Origin: a bacterium
Lineage (GTDB): Bacteria > Tectomicrobia > Entotheonellia > Entotheonellales > Entotheonellaceae
Reading direction: 5' to 3'
Assembly: GCA_027294925.1 (NCBI GenBank)
Contig: JAPULM010000204.1
Span: 1 to 5,121 of the forward strand
Length of the DNA: 5,121 bases
Shown: piece by piece, positions 1-5,121 of the stretch
How the letters are laid out: each line of letters starts with the position of its first letter
Position numbering within the stretch: the first letter of the stretch is position 1
Position numbers and translations under genes: made by a program
The notes under the pieces: model-generated
Databases searched by the model: none
What the model was told of the DNA's origin: nothing
The model's input: the letters and a program-made list of their open reading frames with translations, nothing else

Positions 1-1
1 A

Positions 2-418
2 AGTCTTTCCCACCCCGGCAGGAACCTAACCGGTCCCATCGGGCATCGGTCCCTGCCCGACAAGCAGCTGGAGGTGTACAGAGAGATGGTCCCCCGACTC
101 CACCGGGTTCTCCGCCTCGTTGACCCCCAAGATCCGGTGACGGGACGGCTGTTGGCGAAGGTTCGGGAGGGCGGCGCGACGCTGGAGCTCGGATTGGTGG
201 AGCAAGGTGCGCTCTTTTTCTACGGGAGCGACTTCATCGCCCTGGGCCGGGTTGCCGCTTGCTACGTAGATAAGATCCTGAAGGGCAGCAAACCGGCGGA
301 CCTTCCCGTCGAACGGATGTCAAAGTTTGAGTTGGTCATCAATCTGAAGACGGCGAAATCCCTGGGTCTCACGATCCCGCCGGAGGTCCTGTTCCAGGCG
401 ACCAAGGTGATCCGGTAA
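2..418 (+). pseudogene. ABC transporter substrate-binding protein (ABC_sub_bind type), 5'-partial and internally deleted
   Basis: The reading frame is open from the window edge to a TAA at 416-418. A GTG at 74 would be an internal codon, not the real start, because the upstream codons already read as family sequence: [11 protein letters not shown] matches the usual 'xLARPGGNxTG' block. Further on come [16 protein letters not shown], then [17 protein letters not shown] and [19 protein letters not shown], the diagnostic C-terminus of this periplasmic solute-binding family, whose members usually start with a lipoprotein or Tat-like signal. What is odd is the middle. GGATLELGL (about 176-196) runs straight into [13 protein letters not shown] (from about 197), whereas family members normally have some 60-70 residues between these blocks (my estimate from memory), covering part of the ligand-binding lobe. 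The frame is kept, so the product may still be made, but the fold should be damaged. I infer a decayed gene. The missing 5' part lies outside the window, and the ligand cannot be told. Confidence 0.72.
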
Positions 419-478
419 GCCATAGCGACTATGCAAGACCCTACAAGGCGATCTACCTTGACCTGAAAGACCGGCTCT

Positions 479-767
479 ATGCGTCGTGCTTTTCTCATCA
501 TAACGGTATTTGTGATCACTGTCGTTCTTCCATTAGCCACCACGACGCTTGCCCAAAACACAACCATCAAATCGTTCAACCAAGCCAAGAAGCTGGCAGC
601 TCAGATTTACGCCGGACGCGAGACCACCTTCTATTGTGGCTGTACTTACACAGGTAATTGACCGCGCCAATTGTGGCTACAAGCCCAAGAAGAACGCCAA
701 ACGCGCCCAGCGTCTGGAATGGGAACACGTGGTGCCGGCACATGCCTTTGGACAATCGTTCAAGTAA
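479..767 (+). pseudogene. endonuclease I (EndA/NucM family) remnant, frameshifted and 3'-truncated
   Basis: The ATG at 479 opens MRRAFLIITVFVITVVLPL...TTLA|QN, a clear Sec signal peptide with likely cleavage after [23 protein letters not shown] and TFYCGC follow, the normal start of mature secreted endonuclease I. This frame stops at 659-661 after TYTGN. The homologous sequence resumes one frame on (codons starting at positions divisible by 3) from about 657: [37 protein letters not shown] net change of +1 base, or -2 bases, near 645-657 explains this. The second part holds the catalytic EWEHVVPAH core with its histidine, but ends at TAA 765-767. The rest of the enzyme is absent, including the region expected to carry the 'NLxPxxGxxN' metal-binding asparagine. 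Intact members are secreted, metal-dependent, sequence-nonspecific nucleases of about 230-280 residues. Only about 95 residues survive here in two frames, so I call it a pseudogene. A sequencing error could explain the frameshift but not the missing 3' half. Confidence 0.83.
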
Positions 768-811
768 TTGCGACGGATGACGGATATTGTGTATCTCGTA
801 CATTCGACTGA

Positions 812-1021
812 CAGCCTCTTTTCACCCTTGTGTTCCATGCCGGCCTAGGGCGAGGAAACAAGGTCAAGAGCCCGGTCGAATCAGGGAACCGCAGCCACTA
901 CCTGATGGCGAGGATCAAGCGCGACCATTCGGACATCTTGCAGCGTTGTCTCAATGGGGAGCTTGTTAGCGTGCGTCAGGCGGCGATTGGGGCGGGAATT
1001 ATTAAGTCTGCGGGACACTGA
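812..1021 (+). pseudogene. C-terminal fragment of a phage/mobile-element-like hypothetical protein
   Basis: The frame is open from just after a TGA at 809-811 to a TGA at 1019-1021, with a possible GTG at 830 but no convincing ribosome binding site. The useful part is GNRSHYLMARIKRDHSDILQRCLNGELVSVRQAAIGAGIIK (about 890-1009). It resembles a recurring tail pattern (YLxARLKRDxPDIxxRVxxGEyxSVRxAAIxAGI) that I associate with uncharacterised proteins of phages and integrated elements in many bacteria, usually continuing into a PTPLE...L..W segment. Here it ends abruptly in SAGH-stop, and the N-terminal side reads as unrelated sequence, so it looks like a fragment. The function is unknown; the helix-rich repeat could be nucleic-acid binding, but that is a guess. 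It follows two other broken genes. It could instead be a genuine short ORF of 64 codons, and the family match is from memory only. Confidence 0.42.
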
Positions 1022-1152
1022 TGGGACATTCAGAGGCAAAAACTGGCAATTTCCCACAACTTGACACAACACTCGTATCTCGCTAAACATTTGATTTGCT
1101 CGCTGGATTGTGTTGGGAGATGTTGGTTACACATGATTCTCATTGCTATGTC

Positions 1153-1272
1153 CTATCGCCGGTGCTCAATCCACCCTTCAATCTCCTCGATTAAGACTGC
1201 AAAAGCGGTTTCGCACCGTTTATCTTCCAGACCTGTGTGCCGGGCATTATAACACGGACGTCCGGTGTTCAT
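1153..1272 (-). CDS. possible small ORF, 39 residues, unknown function
   Basis: Read on the minus strand, an ATG (complement of 1270-1272) opens a 39-codon frame ending in TAG (complement of 1153-1155). The peptide begins MNTGRPCYNARHTGLED and ends with ETAFAVLIEEIEGWIEHRR, an acidic amphipathic helix-like stretch that reads more protein-like than the other short frames here. Upstream there is only a weak purine-rich AAGAAA, about 2 bases before the ATG and therefore badly spaced. The near-palindrome at 1251-1269 falls within its first codons. I know of no homologue. It may equally be chance or the decayed end of a longer gene. Confidence 0.15.
   Translation of the reverse strand: MNTGRPCYNARHTGLEDKRCETAFAVLIEEIEGWIEHRR
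1251..1269. repeat. near-perfect palindrome AACACGGACGTCCGGTGTT
   Basis: The core CGGACGTCCG (1255-1264) is a perfect 10-base palindrome. The flanks AACA and GTGTT extend the symmetry with one unpaired G, so the full dyad is about 19 bases. Such a site could be a protein-binding operator or a short cruciform. It lies about 280 bases before the carboxyltransferase start, too far for a simple operator of the promoter proposed at 1346-1373. Its function is unknown. Confidence 0.35.
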
Positions 1273-1345
1273 CGTTTCTTGTTTACATCACCGCTGCGGA
1301 AGGTGCAAGAAGGACTGAATCACCCTGATGACCGCCCACTAGGTA

Positions 1346-1373
1346 TTGTATTCTGTGATAATTGCGCTACAAT
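1346..1373 (+). promoter_or_regulatory. possible sigma70-type promoter for the carboxylase operon
   Basis: TACAAT at 1368-1373 matches the -10 consensus at five of six positions. TTGTAT at 1346-1351 gives a poor -35 (three of six) at 16-base spacing. Transcription from about 1380 would give an untranslated leader of roughly 170-200 bases containing the hairpins at 1379-1394 and 1454-1487. This is the best candidate I see upstream of the operon, but such matches are common by chance. Confidence 0.25.
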
Positions 1374-1434
1374 AGGGCTTCCCCTGAGCGGGAAATAATG
1401 CCTGCCAAGACAGCTAAGTACGGCGTAGCGCAAT
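1361..1434. repeat. 10-bp perfect inverted repeat, ATTGCGCTAC / GTAGCGCAAT, enclosing a small hairpin
   Basis: ATTGCGCTAC at 1361-1370 and GTAGCGCAAT at 1425-1434 are exact reverse complements, separated by 54 bases. The match does not extend well in either direction. Between them lies TTCCC (1379-1383) with GGGAA (1390-1394), a five-pair stem with a six-base loop. The left arm overlaps the proposed -10 box by three bases. This could be the closing stem of a structured RNA leader, a pair of operator half-sites, or the ends of a very small decayed insertion. No direct target-site duplication is obvious beside the arms. Confidence 0.35.
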
Positions 1435-1453
1435 GAACCATAGGCTTGCTCAA

Positions 1454-1487
1454 GGCGGGTTTGCAGCCCGCCACCTACTTGGGTGGC
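1454..1487. repeat. two overlapping hairpins, REP-like palindrome
   Basis: GGCGGG (1454-1459) pairs with CCCGCC (1467-1472) around a seven-base loop TTTGCAG. GCCACC (1470-1475) pairs with GGTGGC (1482-1487) around TACTTG. The two stems share bases 1470-1472 and so cannot both form fully, which gives two alternative structures about 65 bases before the carboxyltransferase ATG. The GGCGGGTTTGCA...CCCGCC shape resembles dispersed REP-like palindromes found in many environmental genomes. There is no T-tract, so a plain rho-independent terminator is unlikely. It may be a dispersed repeat copy or part of the leader RNA. Confidence 0.45.
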
Positions 1488-1551
1488 ATGGCATATCCTA
1501 TACGACCTTATGAAATAGTCCACCAAGGTATCTAGAAAAATAGCCAAGGCA

Positions 1552-3186
1552 ATGGCGGAAGCACGCGTGACATCTCTAATGGCAGACAGCCTCAATAGCT
1601 GCTTACAACGGTTGCAAGAGACATTTGAACGACCAGCGTTTCGAGCTGCGGCCCGTCAACACGCCAGGGGGAAGCTGACCGTCAAGGAGAAGGTCGAGCT
1701 ATTGTTCGATGCCGATACGTTCGCCGAGGACCTGGCACCGAGTCCTGACCTCGACCCGCGACACGGTGAGCGCCGCTTGCTAACCGGACATGGGCAAATG
1801 CACGGGCGCTTGGTGGCGGTGGCGATTTTTGATTCCTCCATCGCCGCGGGCTCGGTCACCATTTCGACGGGTGAGAAGCTTATCAAGCAAATGCAGCTGG
1901 CCGAGGAACAGCGCTGTCCGCTCCTTATCGACTGGGACTCGGGTGGGGCGGATATCAACGATGGGGTGGCATCGCTGGATATTTTTCGTCAAATCTTCAC
2001 CCAGATCAATGAAATTTCAGGCCGTATTCCAACCGTGTCTATCATCTCCGGCTTGAATGCCGGTGGCGGTGCCTATGCACCGGTGATGACCGATACGGTG
2101 ATTATGATCGATGGCAGCATGATGGCCGTTACCGGTCCGGCAGTGATTAAGGTCGCCACTGGTGAGGACGTCACGCCGGATGAAATGGGCGGTGCGCAGT
2201 TGCATGCGGAGAAATCGGGCGAGGCACACTACCGCGTCGCTACCTATCCCGAGGCGGTTGGACTGGCGCGACGCTACTTTTCCTATATGCCGCAGAGTAT
2301 GTGGGACTTTCCGCTCCAGATGGCATGTCCGGTTAAACACGGCGTTCCCACCGATCTACGCGCCATTGTCACGCAGGCGCGGCTCAATGCTCGACTGAAG
2401 AGAAATGCCAGTTGGGATATCCGTACCTTTATCGATGCGGCAGTGGATGATGACTCCTGGCTGGAGTACCACGCAACCTTCGGCACCTCGGCGGTAGTGG
2501 GCCTGGCGCGTATTGCCGGTATCGCCGTCGCCATCATTGCCAATCAGCGTCAGGTGCTCGGTGGTTCAATGACGGCTGCCTCAGCATCGAAAGTGACGCG
2601 CTGCCTGAAACTGGCCAATGCGTACCATTTACCGGTTATGACCTTCGTCGATGTGCCGGGGTTTATTGCTACGCAGGCGGAGTCAGAAGGGCAAATTCTC
2701 TCCAAAGGTGCCGCCTTGCTGATGATGTACCCCAACGTCATGGTGCCGCGCATCTCGGTGGTGATCGACAAAGCCTTTGGCGGCGCTTATTGCGCGATGG
2801 ATAGTCTAACCACCGCGGTCCGTCCTCGTTTCTGTCAACATTACGGTTTTACCACTGGACAAATTGCGGTGATGGGTAAAGAGGCAGGGCCGTTTTTTAC
2901 CTACGGACCGGACGGTGGCGATCCTGAGGTGAAAGCGCATAATCAGCAACGCTATGACAGCGAATACCTCAACATGGATTTGGCCTTCGACGGTCGGTTT
3001 GTACAATCCCTCGAGCCGGAAGACCTCCGACAGTGTCTGGTCACCGAACTCCCCAAGCTGTATGCGCAATATCAAGTTTACTGGCAAACGTTGCGCAACG
3101 AACTGGAGATCGTACGGAAACAGTGTCCTGATCTGTATAATGAGCTGCGCTACGGCGCCATTCGCGGCTTTATCCATCCACTTTAA
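1552..3186 (+). CDS. biotin-dependent acyl-CoA carboxylase, carboxyltransferase (beta) subunit
   Basis: This is a complete 544-codon gene for a two-domain carboxyltransferase of the PccB/AccD5/MccB family, usually 510-560 residues. These cytoplasmic enzymes move the carboxyl group from carboxybiotin to an acyl-CoA. The N-domain has GGADINDGVASL (about 137-148), the first oxyanion-loop region SGLNAGGGAYAP (166-177), TGPAVIKVATGEDVTPDE and the GGAxxHxxxSGxAHY block. The C-domain has FGTSAVVGLARIAG (310-323), VDVPGF (366-371), E379-G380 and the second loop FGGAYCAM (409-416), then GQIAVMG (436-442). Oddities: C414 sits where actinobacterial PccB has Asp and AccB has Ile; GFTTGQIAVMG replaces the usual WPxAEIAVMG; and the tail after residue 443 is unlike the common KRKHGNIPL ending. 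The start is uncertain: the ATG at 1552 has AAGG only two bases upstream, while a GTG at 1567 has GGAAG at a good distance (1557-1561); ATG 1579 is a third choice. The gene is followed after 22 bases by biotin carboxylase. The family is secure, the substrate unknown. Confidence 0.93.
   Translation: MAEARVTSLMADSLNSCLQRLQETFERPAFRAAARQHARGKLTVKEKVELLFDADTFAEDLAPSPDLDPRHGERRLLTGHGQMHGRLVAVAIFDSSIAAGSVTISTGEKLIKQMQLAEEQRCPLLIDWDSGGADINDGVASLDIFRQIFTQINEISGRIPTVSIISGLNAGGGAYAPVMTDTVIMIDGSMMAVTGPAVIKVATGEDVTPDEMGGAQLHAEKSGEAHYRVATYPEAVGLARRYFSYMPQSMWDFPLQMACPVKHGVPTDLRAIVTQARLNARLKRNASWDIRTFIDAAVDDDSWLEYHATFGTSAVVGLARIAGIAVAIIANQRQVLGGSMTAASASKVTRCLKLANAYHLPVMTFVDVPGFIATQAESEGQILSKGAALLMMYPNVMVPRISVVIDKAFGGAYCAMDSLTTAVRPRFCQHYGFTTGQIAVMGKEAGPFFTYGPDGGDPEVKAHNQQRYDSEYLNMDLAFDGRFVQSLEPEDLRQCLVTELPKLYAQYQVYWQTLRNELEIVRKQCPDLYNELRYGAIRGFIHPL
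1557..1569 (+). promoter_or_regulatory. possible ribosome binding site and alternative GTG start of the carboxyltransferase
   Basis: GGAAG at 1557-1561 lies five bases before an in-frame GTG at 1567, better spaced than the AAGG (1546-1549) that nearly touches the ATG at 1552. If GTG is used, the protein starts at residue 6 of the longest version. None of the residues in question belongs to a conserved domain, so homology cannot decide. Confidence 0.3.
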
Positions 3187-3208
3187 TTTAAGACGAGACC
3201 ACAAGCGG

Positions 3209-5121
3209 ATGCCATCTGCCCAACCTCGATCAGAAGCCTGGCGTAAGCCGATTCCTGTTGCTACCATGCGCACCCTCCTGGTGTGCCGTGGCCCGATTGC
3301 GTATGAAACGCTGGAGATCTATCAACAGCGGGGTTGGACCTTGCCGCATGTACTGGTGTCATCGAAGGAATGGATTGCTGACCTACAATGCACCGCGCCA
3401 TGGATTGCCGACTTGCCGTCCGCTCAGGTGCACTATGTGCAGGAATACACGGACATCGAAGCGATTCTGCAAATTGCCGCGACGCAGCACATTGATGCGA
3501 TTTATCCCGGTTATGGCTTTTTGGCTGAGAATGCGACGTTTGCCGAACAGGTGCAACAGGCTGGCATGCGTTTCATTGGCCCGACGCCGCAAAGCCTACA
3601 CGCAATAGGCGATAAAGACGCTGCCATTGCGCTGGCCAAACGCCTTGAGATTCCTACTATTCCAGGTGACGATGGGCTTGTGCAATTTGCCTATAGGCAT
3701 CGCCAAGATGATATTATTGACGAGTCTGTATGTCGTATTTTGGCCATTGCGCAGCAATATCCCGGCTATCCCATTCGACTCAAACACCCTGCTGGTGGCG
3801 GCGGTAAAGGGCAACGTGTCCTCACCGTGCAGGTGCTGCAAGCGCCAGAGGCGCGTATGTTTATTGTTGATGCGTTGGCTAAGTTATGGGCAGAAATCGG
3901 TGTTTCACCGGCCGCTGCTGATGCGCAAAAAGGCGTCTTGATTGAACTCAACATTCCGCGTCCCTTACACTGGGAAGTGCAGCTGTTCGGCGATGGCGAA
4001 AGCGTGGTCCATTTGGCGGCCCGTGATTGCTCATTGCAAAATCACGCCTATCAAAAGTTTATCGAACTTGCTCTGCATCCGACGGCCATTGGGTTAGAAA
4101 TCGAACGCCTTGATCGGCATAGAGATGCAGCTCGTATAGACAGTCTGCATCGACGTCAGACGACGTTAGCATACATTTGTGCTGCAGCGCTACGCCTGGG
4201 TAAGGCGATTGGTCTACGCGGTGCCGCAACCGTCGAGTTTCTCATCGATACGCAAGGCAAACCTTACTTCCTAGAAGTAAATCCACGCATTCAAGTTGAA
4301 CACGGAGTAACGGAAGGCATTGCACGGGTACGTGGCGAGCCGCTTCGCCTGGTCGAATGGCAACAGCGTGTAGCGGCGGGTGAAAAACTCGATTTTCAAC
4401 AAGATGATATCACCTTCACAGGCGATGCCATTGAGGTTCGTTTGAATGCCTGGCATGAAGACTTGAGCCCGGTCCTTGGCGGTGTTGTACACGCCCTGCG
4501 GCTTGATACGCCGCCTGCACGCCGCGACCGTATACGCGTTGATGCCAGTGGGTTGTTACGACGCCAACAGCCCTGGATGGTGCCGAGTTATGACGCGAAT
4601 TTTGCTTTAATCATTGTTTCAGGTGTTGATCGCCATCAGACCCTCGACGATCTTATCGCCGTTCTGGACACTGACTTGCAGGTCCACGGCAATGCTGAGT
4701 TGCAAACCAATCGACAACCGATTATTGGCTTACTGACTCTGATGCGAGCGCTGCCGCCCGAAACCGAGTTTCGTACCGATACGAGTCTATTATGGATGGG
4801 CATGACGGCTGTGATCGAAGCACAAAAAAACACCGCTCTTGCTCTCCTGCCGAGCTTTCCGAGACAGGTGGAAGCCTACGACTCAGCCGTGTTTGCCCGC
4901 TTGCTCCAGGCAACGTTAGAAACCGCTTTTGCTTATCCGAGTCGCCTGCTGGTGTTTTATCTGAGACGTCTCACACAGGTAACTGCCCGGCCGCTTACAC
5001 CTCTAGAGGTGTTATGGGACTTGGCTGAGGAACTAAAGGTGCCGTTATTTGAGGAGGAACGTCAACAAGGTATGGCGTTGCGCCTAGCGGCAGAGGCGTT
5101 GTGGGAGGTGTTATCAGGCTG
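3209..5121 (+). CDS. biotin carboxylase subunit of an acyl-CoA carboxylase, divergent, 3' end outside the window
   Basis: The frame runs from ATG 3209 to the window end without a stop (637 full codons). It encodes the ATP-grasp enzyme that carboxylates carrier-bound biotin with bicarbonate and ATP. The fold starts at M20 (MRTLLVCRGPIA), so ATG 3266 is an alternative start. Landmarks: YPGYGFLAEN (99-108), IGDKDAA with K136, the ATP loop KHPAGGGGKGQ (192-202), LHWEVQ (253-258), RDCSLQ (272-277), YQK with K283, E343, then EVNPRIQVEH (356-365) and IEVRLNA with R411. By alignment to E. coli AccC these match K116, K159, H209, E211, K238, E276, E288, N290, R292, Q294, E296 and R338, so catalysis looks possible. 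Departures are RGPIA for RGEIA, ELNI for EKYL, Y281 with one extra residue before it for the His of HQK, and SYDANFALI for YYDSxxxKL. The domain ends near 530 (NRQP...EFRTDTSLL). Residues 531-637 are a predicted helical segment I do not recognise. No BCCP MKM motif is seen. The ribosome binding site is weak (AAGCGG directly before ATG), and translational coupling to the upstream gene is likely. Confidence 0.92.
   Translation, partial: MPSAQPRSEAWRKPIPVATMRTLLVCRGPIAYETLEIYQQRGWTLPHVLVSSKEWIADLQCTAPWIADLPSAQVHYVQEYTDIEAILQIAATQHIDAIYPGYGFLAENATFAEQVQQAGMRFIGPTPQSLHAIGDKDAAIALAKRLEIPTIPGDDGLVQFAYRHRQDDIIDESVCRILAIAQQYPGYPIRLKHPAGGGGKGQRVLTVQVLQAPEARMFIVDALAKLWAEIGVSPAAADAQKGVLIELNIPRPLHWEVQLFGDGESVVHLAARDCSLQNHAYQKFIELALHPTAIGLEIERLDRHRDAARIDSLHRRQTTLAYICAAALRLGKAIGLRGAATVEFLIDTQGKPYFLEVNPRIQVEHGVTEGIARVRGEPLRLVEWQQRVAAGEKLDFQQDDITFTGDAIEVRLNAWHEDLSPVLGGVVHALRLDTPPARRDRIRVDASGLLRRQQPWMVPSYDANFALIIVSGVDRHQTLDDLIAVLDTDLQVHGNAELQTNRQPIIGLLTLMRALPPETEFRTDTSLLWMGMTAVIEAQKNTALALLPSFPRQVEAYDSAVFARLLQATLETAFAYPSRLLVFYLRRLTQVTARPLTPLEVLWDLAEELKVPLFEEERQQGMALRLAAEALWEVLSG

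Larger units (their letters stand above)
1022..1551. other. intergenic region without a convincing protein gene
   Basis: This stretch of about 530 bases separates the decayed genes from the carboxylase operon. Frames on both strands give only short peptides without recognisable motifs; the longest, on the minus strand (1320-1595), overlaps the start of the carboxyltransferase gene and looks non-coding. What can be seen is a near-palindrome at 1251-1269, a possible 39-codon minus-strand ORF at 1153-1272, a possible promoter at 1346-1373, an inverted repeat at 1361-1434, and small hairpins at 1379-1394 and 1454-1487. No tRNA or rRNA sequence is evident. Confidence 0.6.

Noticed and set aside
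421..433. CATAG-CGA-CTATG hairpin just after the transporter fragment
   Set aside because: Only five pairs, AT-rich and without a T-tract, so it does not support a terminator.
1198..1222. Short stem around GCGGTTTCGCACCG with flanking A and T runs
   Set aside because: The stem has a bulge and only about four T residues follow on the minus strand, so calling it a terminator would be over-reading.
1320..1595. 91-codon minus-strand frame across the promoter region and the 5' end of the carboxyltransferase gene
   Set aside because: No recognisable motif; it overlaps the secure carboxyltransferase start and reads through the hairpins, so it is most likely chance.
3187..3208. Possible terminator or promoter between the two carboxylase genes
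   Set aside because: The gap is only 22 bases with no hairpin or promoter-like hexamers, which fits co-transcription.
2806..3273. 155-codon minus-strand frame opposite the end of the carboxyltransferase gene
   Set aside because: It is antisense to strongly conserved coding sequence and has no family resemblance; a long antisense frame is expected from codon bias.
3258..3608. 116-codon + strand frame inside the biotin carboxylase gene
   Set aside because: Arg- and Cys-rich out-of-frame translation; the true frame here carries RGPIA and YPGYGFLAEN of biotin carboxylase.
1..5121. CRISPR array, tRNA or rRNA genes, complete insertion sequence
   Set aside because: No regularly spaced repeats, no tRNA-like or rRNA-like sequence and no transposase motifs were seen on either strand.

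Overview
The window is bacterial DNA with two contrasting halves. Nothing in it names the organism. The gene families (an ABC_sub_bind-type solute-binding protein, a secreted endonuclease I, and a two-gene acyl-CoA carboxylase operon) fit a proteobacterium or a proteobacterium-like environmental lineage with moderate to high GC. The first ~400 bases look more GC-rich by eye than the carboxylase genes, which use many codons ending in A or T; I did not compute GC.

Bases 1-1021 look like a gene graveyard with three fragments on the + strand. The first is the C-terminal part of an ABC transporter substrate-binding protein that appears to lack an internal segment and is cut by the window edge. The second is an endonuclease I gene that keeps its signal peptide and the catalytic EWEHVVPAH block but has a frameshift and a lost 3' half. 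The third is a short tail resembling phage or mobile-element-associated hypothetical proteins. Bases 1022-1551 hold no convincing protein gene. They contain a near-palindrome, a possible 39-codon minus-strand ORF, a possible promoter, a 10-bp inverted repeat and compact hairpins just upstream of the operon.

Bases 1552-5121 hold a tightly spaced operon. The upstream gene encodes a complete carboxyltransferase (acyl-CoA carboxylase beta-type, 544 codons from the first ATG). After a 22-base gap comes a biotin carboxylase that starts at 3209 and stays open to the window end (at least 637 codons). Together they would make an ATP-dependent biotin-dependent acyl-CoA carboxylase: the biotin carboxylase carboxylates biotin on a carrier domain, and the carboxyltransferase moves the carboxyl group to an acyl-CoA. 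No biotin carrier (BCCP) domain is visible, so it must lie downstream, either in the rest of the second protein or in another gene.

The most interesting feature is that both enzymes are divergent. The biotin carboxylase keeps its core catalytic residues (the E-x-N-x-R-x-Q-V-E-H signature, the GDK lysine, the glycine-rich loop and the arginine of the ExRxNA motif) but differs at several normally near-invariant places. It also carries an unrecognised helical segment after the biotin carboxylase fold. The carboxyltransferase has a cysteine at the position tied to acyl-CoA choice in actinobacterial enzymes, an altered WP-containing motif and an unfamiliar C-terminal tail. The substrate cannot be assigned from sequence.
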